From: Bifidobacterium asteroides
Lineage (GTDB): Bacteria; Actinomycetota; Actinomycetes; Actinomycetales; Bifidobacteriaceae
Length of the DNA stretch: 64,000 bases
Assembly: GCF_003202755.1 (NCBI RefSeq)
Contig: NZ_QGLK01000005.1
Location: 62,001 to 126,000 of the forward strand
Direction: 5' to 3'
Shown: in pieces, positions 57,288 to 64,000 of the stretch
Position numbering within the stretch: the first letter of the stretch is position 1
Layout of the letters: every line of letters begins with the position of its first letter
Made by a program: the position numbers and the translations under genes
Notes under the pieces: model-generated
Database searches by the model: none
Seen by the model: the letters and a program-made list of their open reading frames with translations, nothing else
Told to the model about the DNA's origin: nothing

Positions 57288-57334
57288 CTACTATATGTGC
57301 TATTGGTATTGAAAACGGTGAGCATATATAGGGT
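57288..57334. promoter_or_regulatory. Pair of degenerate NrdR boxes upstream of nrdI-nrdE-nrdF1
   Basis: Two A/T-rich elements with cores CTATATGT and CATATATAG start 31 bases apart. Against the NrdR box ACACWATATATWGTGT each matches about 10-11 of 16 positions. The spacing of about three helical turns is that of paired NrdR boxes. They lie about 95-145 bases before the nrdI start. Weaker than the pair at the second operon. Confidence 0.65.
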
Positions 57335-57369
57335 TTTCTGTGCCCAATATCACAGCGGATCCAACTCGC

Positions 57370-58434
57370 CTAGAAGTCCCAGTCGTCGTCGTCAGTGGAC
57401 TCGGAGTGTCCCATGACATAGGAGGAGCCCGAACCCGAGAAGAAATCGTGGTTCTCGTTGGCCGATGGCGACAGGGCCGCCAGGATCTCCGAACTGACAT
57501 CGGTCTGGTCGGCCGCGAACCGGGCCGGGTAGCCCAGGTTCATCAGCGCCTTGTTGGCATTGTAGCGAACGAAGGCGAAGACGTCCTCGACGAAGGGGAA
57601 GCCCTCATAAATCTGCCCCGAGTAGACCATCTCCAGGTCGTAGAGCTTGTCCAGCAAATCGTTGGTGAACTTTTCCAGCATGGCCTGGTCGGCCTGGGTC
57701 CTCTCCTCCAGACCCCGCTGATACTTGTAGCCCGAGTAATAGCCATGGATGGCCTTGTCACGCAGGATCAGACGGATCATGTCGGCCGTATTCATCAGCT
57801 TGGCATGGCTGGAGAAGTAAAGGGGCAGATAGAAGCCCGCATAGAGCATGAGCGAGGAGAGCATGGTGGAGGCCACCTTGCGCTTCAGGGGATCCTCGCT
57901 GACATACTCGTGCAGGACCGTGTGGACGCGCTCCTGGAGGACGTCGTTGGCCACAGCCCAGCGGTAGGCCTTGTCGATCTCCTCGCTGGAGCAGAGCGTG
58001 GAGAAGACCGAGGAGTAGGAGCGGGCATGGACCGACTGCATGAAGGCGATGTTGGTATAGATGGCCTGCTCCTGCTCGGTGCGGGCGTGATCGATCTGCA
58101 CCAGCTCACCGATGGTGGCCTGCGTGGTGTCCAGCATGGTCAGTCCGGTAAAGACGCGGACCGTGGTCTGGCGCTCATGATCGGTCAGGGTGTTCCAGGA
58201 TGGGATGTCGTTGGACAGGGGCACCTTCTCGGGCAGCCAGAAGTTGGAGACCAGTCGGTTCCAGACCTCCAGATCCTTCTCGTCGGTGATGTTGTTCCAG
58301 TTGACCGGGCGAATCCTGGCCTCGGGGGTGACCCGGTACTGGGGCGGAGTGATGGATTGGCGCATCATCTCGTCGTCGGCATAGACGCCGGCCTCTGACT
58401 TTGCGCTCTCTTTGGTGCTTTCCTGCTGGCTCAT
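57370..58434 (-). CDS. nrdF2: Class Ie ribonucleotide reductase small subunit (QSK variant, metal-free type)
   Basis: Beta subunit of 354 residues clearly homologous to NrdF1 but with three of the four ligand glutamates replaced: Gln133 in [12 protein letters not shown], Ser193 in [11 protein letters not shown] and Lys227 in [10 protein letters not shown]. Asp102, His136, His230 and the radical Tyr140 remain. This Q/S/K set is one of the two known signatures of class Ie R2, which binds no metal and carries a DOPA radical formed from the tyrosine with NrdI and oxygen. The docking tail DDDDWDF is identical to that of NrdF1. It overlaps its own nrdI by four bases. The assignment rests on alignment by eye of highly similar segments. 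Confidence 0.92.
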   Translation of the reverse strand: MSQQESTKESAKSEAGVYADDEMMRQSITPPQYRVTPEARIRPVNWNNITDEKDLEVWNRLVSNFWLPEKVPLSNDIPSWNTLTDHERQTTVRVFTGLTMLDTTQATIGELVQIDHARTEQEQAIYTNIAFMQSVHARSYSSVFSTLCSSEEIDKAYRWAVANDVLQERVHTVLHEYVSEDPLKRKVASTMLSSLMLYAGFYLPLYFSSHAKLMNTADMIRLILRDKAIHGYYSGYKYQRGLEERTQADQAMLEKFTNDLLDKLYDLEMVYSGQIYEGFPFVEDVFAFVRYNANKALMNLGYPARFAADQTDVSSEILAALSPSANENHDFFSGSGSSYVMGHSESTDDDDWDF

Positions 58435-58919
58435 GACAAAACCGCCTTTCGTGAATCAGTCGACTGCTGCTGGAGCTGCACTCCCATTCCGACCAGAATG
58501 GCCCTGACCGCCTGTACATCCTCCGCGGTGCCCAGCAGCTCGAATCGATAGAGCTCAGGGACGCCGCACCGACGGGCTATCAGAGGGCCGGCCGCGCAAT
58601 AGGCGCTGCCAAAGTTCCGGTTGCCCGAGGTGACGACTCCGCGGATCAGTCCGCGGTTGACCGGATTGTTCAGGAAGTGGATCACCTGCTTGGGCACGGC
58701 CCCCTTGGCTGACCCGCCGCCATAGGTGGGCACCAGCAGAAGGTAAGGCGCATCCATAATGGGCATGGGCTGGCGCCGCTCGTACAGAGGGATGCGGATG
58801 GGCCCCTCCACGCCCAGCCGCTGCACAAAGCGGTGGGTGTTGTTGGAGACGCTGGAGAAGTACACCAGCTTGGAGGCACCATCGGGAGGATCGTGCCGAT
58901 CCACATCTGCTGAGGACAT
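58431..58919 (-). CDS. nrdI2: NrdI flavodoxin-like protein (second copy, paired with class Ie NrdF2)
   Basis: 162 residues, diverged from the first NrdI but with the same motifs: [53 protein letters not shown] and [17 protein letters not shown]. In class Ie systems NrdI is required to hydroxylate the radical tyrosine to DOPA. The start [12 protein letters not shown] follows AAGGAG at 11 bases and lies 23 bases downstream of the NrdR boxes; an in-frame ATG 20 codons upstream would place the boxes inside the gene and is rejected. Confidence 0.92.
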   Translation of the reverse strand: MSSADVDRHDPPDGASKLVYFSSVSNNTHRFVQRLGVEGPIRIPLYERRQPMPIMDAPYLLLVPTYGGGSAKGAVPKQVIHFLNNPVNRGLIRGVVTSGNRNFGSAYCAAGPLIARRCGVPELYRFELLGTAEDVQAVRAILVGMGVQLQQQSTDSRKAVLS

Positions 58920-58941
58920 AGTGACTGTTGCTCCTTGGTAA

Positions 58942-58989
58942 ACACTATATATTGGATAGGCTTGGCCAGCCAACCACAATATATAGGTT
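58942..58989. promoter_or_regulatory. Pair of strong NrdR boxes upstream of nrdI2-nrdF2
   Basis: ACACTATATATTGGAT (58942-58957) and CCACAATATATAGGTT (58974-58989) each match the NrdR box ACACWATATATWGTGT at about 13-14 of 16 positions. They are 32 bases apart, or three helical turns, as expected for a nucleotide-dependent NrdR repressor. They lie just before the nrdI2 start and probably overlap its promoter. Confidence 0.88.
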
Positions 58990-59099
58990 TATCCAAGACG
59001 ACACAAGCTCACAGGAGCAAAACAGCCTTTGCTGTGACATTCCATACAAGGACGGAGACGGCAATTATTTGCATTTACGCTCGCGGCAGTATGCGGCCT

Positions 59100-60224
59100 T
59101 CAGTCAGCAATCGGATCCTGCGGTAAACCCTGCCGACGCAGATCAGCGCAAACTTCCAGGACCCGGTCGTTGGCTTCCCGCTCCCCCACAGTGATGCGGA
59201 TGCCCTCGCCAGGGAAGGTCCTGACCGACAAGCCTACGTCGCGGAAGAGCTGATCAGCCTGTGCGGCAGCCTGGCCCAGAGGCAGCCAGTAGTAGTTGGC
59301 CCGAGGTTCAGGGATCTTCCACCCCTGCTCCTGCAAACCAGCCAGGATCCTGGCCCGTTCCTGCTTGAGTGCCTGGACCCGTTCGGCCAGACGGTCCTGT
59401 GCGTCCAGGCTGGCCATTGCCGCCGTCTGAGCCACATCAGTGACGCCGAAGGGCAGGGCCACCTTGTTCATGCCGGCAATGATCGGCTCCGCTGCCACGG
59501 CGTATCCGATCCGCAGACCAGCCAGTCCATAGGCCTTGGAGAAGGTCCGGGCCACTATCACATTGGGATGCTCGCGCATAAGTGTCAATCCATCGGCTCG
59601 ATCAGGGTCGTCGTTGAACTGTATATACGCCTCATCAAAGAGCACCGGCAGGTCTGCTGGCAGGGCTTGCAGGAGCCGTTCGGCCTGATTGCGATCGACG
59701 TTGGTCGCAGTCGGATTGTTGGGATTGTTGACAATGACCAGTCTGGTGTGGTCATTGACCGCCGCAATCATGGCCTCGATGTCATGGCGCCCCTGCTTAT
59801 CCAGAGGCACAGGCACCCCGGTGGCGCCGGCCATGGTGATGATGATGGGATAGGCCTCGAAACTGCGCCAGGGATAGACCACCTGATCGCCGTGACCGGC
59901 CACCAGGTCAACCAGCTGGGTGATGACCTCAGTGGATCCGCATCCCAGCTGAATGCATGCTGGATCGACCCCGTGCAGCTTGGCCAGCCGCTCTACCAGA
60001 CGGGTGCCGTGCATGTCCGGATAGCGGTTCAAATGCCCCAAGGCTTGCTCTGAGACGGTCTGAAGCACACCAGGCAAGGGCGGATAGGGGTTCTCATTAC
60101 TGGAGATCTTGTAACTGGTTAACCCGGGAACGGCTGGTGCCGGGCTGCCCTGCCGGTATCCGGGAAGGGAATCAATGCTGGCGCGATGACGATAGTACAT
60201 GAGCACCATGCTAGTGGCCGCCAC
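59100..60224 (-). CDS. hisC2: Histidinol-phosphate/aromatic aminotransferase family protein
   Basis: 374-residue fold type I PLP aminotransferase. The motifs are ISSNENPYPPLPGV, RYPDMHGTRLVERLA, VIVNNPNNPTATNV, LFDEAYIQF and the PLP lysine K230 in ARTFSKAYGLAGLRIGYAV, with the arginine about ten residues later. The likely activity is histidinol-phosphate or phenylalanine/tyrosine transamination (the Pat/HisC2 group). No his operon is near, which favours the aromatic role. The GTG start has only a weak ribosome site; ATGs five and eight codons later are possible. Confidence 0.88.
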   Translation of the reverse strand: MAATSMVLMYYRHRASIDSLPGYRQGSPAPAVPGLTSYKISSNENPYPPLPGVLQTVSEQALGHLNRYPDMHGTRLVERLAKLHGVDPACIQLGCGSTEVITQLVDLVAGHGDQVVYPWRSFEAYPIIITMAGATGVPVPLDKQGRHDIEAMIAAVNDHTRLVIVNNPNNPTATNVDRNQAERLLQALPADLPVLFDEAYIQFNDDPDRADGLTLMREHPNVIVARTFSKAYGLAGLRIGYAVAAEPIIAGMNKVALPFGVTDVAQTAAMASLDAQDRLAERVQALKQERARILAGLQEQGWKIPEPRANYYWLPLGQAAAQADQLFRDVGLSVRTFPGEGIRITVGEREANDRVLEVCADLRRQGLPQDPIAD

Positions 60225-60270
60225 ATGTCCCTGCGGTGTCTGTTCCGCTGCACGGTCCTGACGAGATGCA

Positions 60271-60307
60271 AGTGGCCCCTGGTCCTTCTGCAGGACCAGG
60301 GGCCACT
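60271..60307. terminator. Terminator of groES
   Basis: Perfect 16-base stem AGTGGCCCCTGGTCCT and its complement around a five-base loop, 13 bases past the groES stop. The minus-strand tail is ACTTGCATC, so U-richness is limited, but the stem is very strong. Confidence 0.75.
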
Positions 60308-60320
60308 AATCACCGCCTTT

Positions 60321-60614
60321 TTACTTGAGGATGGCCAGAACGTCGCGCGCGGACACGATCAGGTAGTCCTCGCCGCCGTAGTTGACCTCGGTGCCGCCGT
60401 ACTTGGAGTACAGAACCTTGTCGCCAACCTTGACATCCATGGGGATGCGCTCGCCCTTGTCGTCACGACGGCCGGGGCCTGCCGCCAGCACCTCGCCCTG
60501 CTGGGGCTTCTCCTTGGCGGTATCAGGAATGACCAGCCCGGAAGCGGTCTTGGTCTCCGCCTCAGCCTGCTTGATGACGATCTTGTCTTCCAACGGTGTG
60601 AGTGAAATCGACAC
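60321..60614 (-). CDS. groES: GroES co-chaperonin
   Basis: 97-residue lid of the GroEL cage. The mobile loop is [20 protein letters not shown] and the C-terminal part has [20 protein letters not shown]. The start is a GTG six bases after GGAGG ([13 protein letters not shown]), which matches the family; upstream ATG codons are rejected. groEL is not adjacent, as in other bifidobacteria. A perfect CIRCE lies about 115 bases upstream, so HrcA repression is expected. Confidence 0.96.
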   Translation of the reverse strand: MSISLTPLEDKIVIKQAEAETKTASGLVIPDTAKEKPQQGEVLAAGPGRRDDKGERIPMDVKVGDKVLYSKYGGTEVNYGGEDYLIVSARDVLAILK

Positions 60615-60730
60615 TGTGGACCTCCTACATCTTGTGAGAACAGCCAATGAACCCACGCCGGAACGTCGATGAGAGGCTGACGAACACTCACCACGCATTC
60701 CTTTGCGCTACAAGTCATAGTAGCGCGAAA

Positions 60731-60757
60731 TTAGCACTCTGCCAACTTGAGTGCTAA
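60731..60757. promoter_or_regulatory. CIRCE element (HrcA operator) of groES
   Basis: TTAGCACTC, nine bases, GAGTGCTAA is an exact match to the CIRCE consensus. It lies in the 178-base gap upstream of groES. Confidence 0.97.
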
Positions 60758-60792
60758 CGCTGGTGGTGAAAGATGGATTGTCGATTGGCCCC

Positions 60793-62274
60793 TCAGGACT
60801 TGGCTGACGGACGACGCCGGGCCAATATGGCCTCCACGCCGATGGATAGAGAGTTCTCGCTACGGTCAGGCGCTTCGACCTGGGCCTGCATCTCCCTCTC
60901 ATGGAAGTCGTCGGGCCGCCCATCGGCCTTCTTCTGAGCCTTCTTTTGATCGGGCTGCTTCTTTTCGGGGGGACGGGCCACGGAGACCTGTCGGGTTGAC
61001 TTGATCTCCAGGCTGTGGGGACCCTCATCTTCGTTGTTCTTGCCGTCCTTGTCCGCTTCCTCGCCGCGGGCCGATCCCAGGGAGAAGGAAATCAGATCTT
61101 GGCCTGCCGCCATGTCGAAAGCATCCAAGGCCGGAGAGGGATTGATGCGTTCGAGTTCGTTGGTGGCATCCTCCTGGGCCTTTGCCGAGGACGACGATGC
61201 CGCGGATTTGGAGTCCTGATCCGACGAGGCCTGGTGCTCTTTGCCGATAGACGCAGAAACCGATCCGGACTTGCCTGAATGGGCACCGGCGGATTGGGCA
61301 GGCATCGAGTGTGAAGAAGTCGGCCGGACTGCAGACTTCGAGGCAGCGGATTTGTCCATTGACGACTTGGGCGTAGCAGATTTGGAGGCAGCCTTTTGAG
61401 CCTTTGAAGATTTGGCAGCTGCTGGTTTGGAAGCCGCCGGTTGAGAAGCCGCTTGTTTGGCTGGGGTCTGTTCAGAGGTCTTCTTGGTGACGGGCTGCCT
61501 GTTCGAGGTATGTCCGGTCTGAGCAGCAGTCTTCTCGTTCGGCTTTACGGACCCGGCCGAACCCTTAGCCTTGCTGGTGCCGGCTGACGGCTTTGCTGGC
61601 TTGGTGGAATTGTGCTGCCTGGCCTTGAGTGCTGCCTGCTGATCAGCCTTGGCCTGAGCCAGCGTTTGACGAATCTCACCCTGGTCAAGCACATCCGTGG
61701 CAGTTTCCGTGCGGCCCTCATTCTTGGCCTGCACAGGCCTGCCGGAGGTCTTGCTCTTAGTCAGGCTGGCCGCCTGCTGACGACGCTGCCTAGCACGTCG
61801 CTGGGCCAAATTGCGCTCCCAAGTCCTAGCCTGGGCCGAAGCATGTGCGCCGGCGGCCAACACCACTATCACCAAGGCCAGAGGAATCAAAGTGAACCAT
61901 GGGCTGTAACCTACAAGGTAAGAGAGCCCAGCCACCAGCAGAGTGATGACCAACAGGGTAAGGACCAGGATGCGACGACGGCGTATGGCCGCGCGGCGCA
62001 ACTGTCTGATCTGCTTGATGCGCTGGGCCTGACTCAGCCGGTTGCCATCCTGCTGCCCTTGCTGCATGACCAACCCTTTCACCGTCCTCGACTGCCTGTC
62101 GCAGAACCTCATACCGTCTTCCCGACCCACCATGTGCAGGGAGGTGGAAAGCCTGTCCTGGCGATGCTCCGAGGCCCGCTTCATGCCCTTGACGGTGCGA
62201 AACGGCAGCCAACCCAGCACCAGAATCACTGCAATCACCAAAACCATGATGCTGCTGAGTGATTCATAAACCAT
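60793..62274 (-). CDS. SepX/GlpR-like membrane protein (candidate cell-division factor)
   Basis: 493 residues. A first membrane helix lies at about 5-23 (SIMVLVIAVILVLGWLPF), followed by a basic cytoplasmic segment FRTVKGMKRASEHRQDRLST. Two further helices lie at about 103-145 (LVLTLLVITLLVAGLSYLVG, WFTLIPLALVIVVLAAGAHA). The rest is a long, low-complexity tail rich in Ala, Lys and Ser (for example SKPAAAKSSKAQKAASKSAT) with a short conserved-looking end ENSLSIGVEAILARRR. Its topology and its neighbours rimJ, 5-formyltetrahydrofolate cyclo-ligase and fmdB match the locus of actinobacterial SepX (Streptomyces) and GlpR (Corynebacterium), which act with FtsZ. The identification is mainly by context. 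Confidence 0.6.
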   Translation of the reverse strand: MVYESLSSIMVLVIAVILVLGWLPFRTVKGMKRASEHRQDRLSTSLHMVGREDGMRFCDRQSRTVKGLVMQQGQQDGNRLSQAQRIKQIRQLRRAAIRRRRILVLTLLVITLLVAGLSYLVGYSPWFTLIPLALVIVVLAAGAHASAQARTWERNLAQRRARQRRQQAASLTKSKTSGRPVQAKNEGRTETATDVLDQGEIRQTLAQAKADQQAALKARQHNSTKPAKPSAGTSKAKGSAGSVKPNEKTAAQTGHTSNRQPVTKKTSEQTPAKQAASQPAASKPAAAKSSKAQKAASKSATPKSSMDKSAASKSAVRPTSSHSMPAQSAGAHSGKSGSVSASIGKEHQASSDQDSKSAASSSSAKAQEDATNELERINPSPALDAFDMAAGQDLISFSLGSARGEEADKDGKNNEDEGPHSLEIKSTRQVSVARPPEKKQPDQKKAQKKADGRPDDFHEREMQAQVEAPDRSENSLSIGVEAILARRRPSAKS

Positions 62275-62350
62275 AGGTACTACGTTAGTTGACGGTATGC
62301 CCCAAGCGGCAAGTCAAACCCAGCGTGTCGACCATGTCTGCCCCGGGGAT

Positions 62351-63004
62351 TCATAAACGGGCCAGCAGATCTGAATCGAATTGGTCGCTGATCCAGGCAA
62401 AGGTCAGGTGGTCCCGCCACTGTCCGTTTACATACATGTAGCTGCGACGCAGCCCCTCCGGCTCCATGCCCAGCTTTTGTACCACACGCAGGGACCGCTG
62501 GTTTTCAGGCAGAATCGCCACCTCCAGACGGTGCAGATGAGGCCCACTCCTATCCTTGAAGACCCAATTCGCCACCATGGCCAAGGCCAGGGGCGCGAAT
62601 CCGTGACCGATCCAATCCTGGTCAACCCAGTAGCCCGCTACTGCCGTGCACATGGACCCATAGCGGATGGCGCCTAGGGAAATCTGCCCTACGATGCTCT
62701 GATGAAACTCCATCAGGAAGACCGCCGAAGTGCCCTCCTGCCGGGCACGCTCCAGCTCCTGCATCCACTGGGCATAGGTCATGCCGGGTCCGTGGCGGGG
62801 ATCCCCAGATTCCCATGGAGCCAGCCAATCACGATTCCTCCATCGAACCGCATTCCATGCTGATTGATCACCCTCGCGGATGGGTCTCAGCAGGAAGTCC
62901 CCATGGCCTGGAGGCGGGGTCAGACGATCGGGCAGATTCAGGGCATGGCCCGAGCGGGCCCGGGAACCCTGCCAGACCTGACGGAAGGTATGCAGAACCG
63001 ACAT
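62351..63004 (-). CDS. rimJ: GNAT family acetyltransferase (RimJ/RimL type)
   Basis: 217 residues. The acetyl-CoA fold is recognisable from LRPIREGDQSAWNAVRWRNR, GQISLGAIRYGSMCTAVAGY, the pyrophosphate-binding region DWIGHGFAPLALAMVANWVF, and LPENQRSLRVVQKLGMEPEG. N-terminal acetylation of ribosomal protein S5 is the classical RimJ role; the substrate here is not known. It is transcribed toward the SepX/GlpR-like gene, 76 bases away. Confidence 0.9.
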   Translation of the reverse strand: MSVLHTFRQVWQGSRARSGHALNLPDRLTPPPGHGDFLLRPIREGDQSAWNAVRWRNRDWLAPWESGDPRHGPGMTYAQWMQELERARQEGTSAVFLMEFHQSIVGQISLGAIRYGSMCTAVAGYWVDQDWIGHGFAPLALAMVANWVFKDRSGPHLHRLEVAILPENQRSLRVVQKLGMEPEGLRRSYMYVNGQWRDHLTFAWISDQFDSDLLARL

Positions 63005-63083
63005 GATTCCATGTTCTCACCGAACGGCAGCTGAGGCAGACAGGCGTCCATCCGGGAGAGCCCCTACTGGTAGAACTGAGGAC

Positions 63084-63761
63084 ATGAACGAGCAGGCACG
63101 CATCGACATGGACAAGCAAGATCGGCGTGGCCGGTTGCTTGAAGACCGAAGGCACATCGATCGGACCCAATGCCTGGATGCGGGCCGCAAGCTGGCCTAT
63201 CTGCTGGCCGATCAGGTGCTACCCAGAGTCGAACGCTCCCGAAGCGACCAGAGCCTGACCGTGGCTGCTTTTGCCTCCATTCGGGGTGAGATAGCCATGG
63301 ACCCCAGTCTTGACCTTCTGCTGGGCCGGGGATACCAGGTGCTCATTCCCATGCTGGGCACGGGCACCCAAGTAGGCTGGGGATGCCTGCAATCAGAGCA
63401 TGATCTGGATGGCATGAAGCGGATTCCCGGCTGGCGGCCGGACGAACCCGATATGCCGGCACTGCCAGCGCAGGCTTTGCATCAGGCTGATCTGATCCTG
63501 GTGCCGGCACTGGCCATCGACCATGCCGGCATTCGTCTGGGTCGGGGCGGCGGCTGGTATGATCGGGCTTTGGCCTTGCGTGCTGAACAGACCCCAGTGG
63601 TAGGCATCTGCTGGCCCGGCGAATTCGTGGAAGCCCCTCTGCCCCACCTGGATCATGATCTTCCTGTGGATGCCGTCCTGACGCCCGAAGATTTCACGCC
63701 CACAGCCGCAGGTCTGTCACGAAGACCCAAGGCGGACCATAATGGTGATGAACAAGACTGA
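63084..63761 (+). CDS. 5-formyltetrahydrofolate cyclo-ligase
   Basis: 225 residues. Converts 5-formyl-THF to 5,10-methenyl-THF with ATP, returning the storage folate to use. Family motifs are AAFASIRGEIAMDPSLD, LILVPALAIDHAGIRLGRGGGWYDRAL (the ATP-binding GRGGGWYDR) and PVDAVLTPEDF. The ATG at 63084 is taken because GAGGAC precedes it; an earlier in-frame ATG overlaps rimJ. It is divergent from rimJ and followed by fmdB. Confidence 0.93.
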   Translation: MNEQARIDMDKQDRRGRLLEDRRHIDRTQCLDAGRKLAYLLADQVLPRVERSRSDQSLTVAAFASIRGEIAMDPSLDLLLGRGYQVLIPMLGTGTQVGWGCLQSEHDLDGMKRIPGWRPDEPDMPALPAQALHQADLILVPALAIDHAGIRLGRGGGWYDRALALRAEQTPVVGICWPGEFVEAPLPHLDHDLPVDAVLTPEDFTPTAAGLSRRPKADHNGDEQD

Positions 63762-63862
63762 CGAGAGGCCCGGTGCCGATTCTTCTGGTCGCAGTCACCA
63801 CTAGGATATTGGGTGTTGAACCAATCGTCGCGCGAACCGACCATCAGCGGAGGGAAAGAACG

Positions 63863-64000
63863 GTGCCCACCTATCATTATCGTTGCAAGAACTGCGGATA
63901 CGACTTTACCAAGGAGCAGTCTTTCAGCGACGAACCCATCACCATCTGCCCCAAGTGCGGGCAGCAGCAGGTCCGCAAGGTCTTCTCCGCAGTACCCATC
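63863..64000 (+). CDS. fmdB: FmdB family zinc ribbon protein (C-terminus outside window)
   Basis: The visible 46 residues start at a GTG after AGGGAAAG and read MPTYHYRCKNCGYDFTKEQS. They contain the two zinc-binding CxxC pairs (CKNC, CPKC) and the family segment VRKVFSAVPI. Small regulatory or putative nucleic-acid-binding protein; the right edge cuts the gene. It commonly follows the cyclo-ligase gene in actinobacteria. Confidence 0.9.
   Translation, partial: MPTYHYRCKNCGYDFTKEQSFSDEPITICPKCGQQQVRKVFSAVPI

Noticed and set aside
57370-58434. NrdF2 as a decayed duplicate of NrdF1
   Set aside because: The frame is intact, the radical tyrosine and docking tail are conserved, it keeps its own nrdI and strong NrdR boxes, and the three substitutions are exactly the known QSK set.
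61090-61700. Ala/Lys/Ser-rich repeats in the SepX/GlpR-like protein as a DNA repeat array
   Set aside because: The bias is at protein level; the DNA shows no regular repeat unit.

Overview
The window is a high-GC actinobacterial chromosome segment, almost certainly from Bifidobacterium. The evidence is an AdhE of bifidobacterial type, a complete S10-spc ribosomal protein cluster, a short-LID adenylate kinase, an RGG-rich N-terminal tail on S5, and a single groES with a perfect CIRCE. The hexuronate and glycoside genes suit a plant- or pollen-feeding (for example insect-gut) species, but the window alone cannot fix the species. It carries no insertion sequence, prophage, CRISPR array or rRNA.

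Layout, left to right. 1-2.2 kb: hsp20 (cut by the edge) diverges from gdhA, with an HspR-type HAIR operator between them. 2.2-8.3 kb: a two-gene operon of a DUF5107-TPR protein and a GH2 glycosidase, translationally coupled. 8.5-12.4 kb: a heterodimeric ABC exporter with one degenerate ATP site. 12.7-24.7 kb: adk, secY and the spc and S10 ribosomal protein genes, all on the minus strand. The usual infA-rpmJ-rpsM-rpsK-rpoA-rplQ continuation is absent. 25-29 kb: adhE behind a Rex/CRP-like palindrome, then rplM-rpsI. 29-36 kb: an LRV-repeat protein, a YigZ protein, tRNA-Ser(GCT), dinB, fdxA-dapC and an amino acid permease. 35.8-43.3 kb: a hexuronate locus with uxaC, a LacI regulator, uxuB (frameshifted), uxuA and uxaB. 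43.6 kb: murB. 45-52.6 kb: a likely sulfur/methyl metabolism operon with a zinc-dependent methyltransferase of the URO-D superfamily, a branched-chain-type ABC importer with fused subunits (LivHM and LivGF) and a MetY-like PLP enzyme. 52.7-53.2 kb: rpmG and tRNA-Met, -Thr and -Tyr. 53.3-59 kb: ribonucleotide reductase. 59-64 kb: a HisC-like aminotransferase, groES, a SepX/GlpR-like membrane protein, rimJ, 5-formyltetrahydrofolate cyclo-ligase and fmdB (cut by the edge).

The most striking system is the ribonucleotide reductase locus. One class Ib large subunit (NrdE) is accompanied by two NrdI-NrdF sets. NrdF1 keeps all the metal ligands of a normal class Ib small subunit. NrdF2 replaces three ligand glutamates with Gln133, Ser193 and Lys227. 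This is the QSK signature of class Ie, the metal-free small subunit that uses a DOPA radical made with NrdI. Each set has its own pair of NrdR boxes about three helical turns apart. The sequence therefore suggests a cell that can make deoxynucleotides with either a metal-loaded or a metal-free radical subunit, possibly on a shared NrdE. No nrdH is present here.

Other points worth attention are a one-base deletion in a C-run that breaks uxuB, the unexplained DUF5107-GH2 operon, the methyltransferase-transporter-MetY operon, and a SepX/GlpR candidate recognised mainly by its neighbours.
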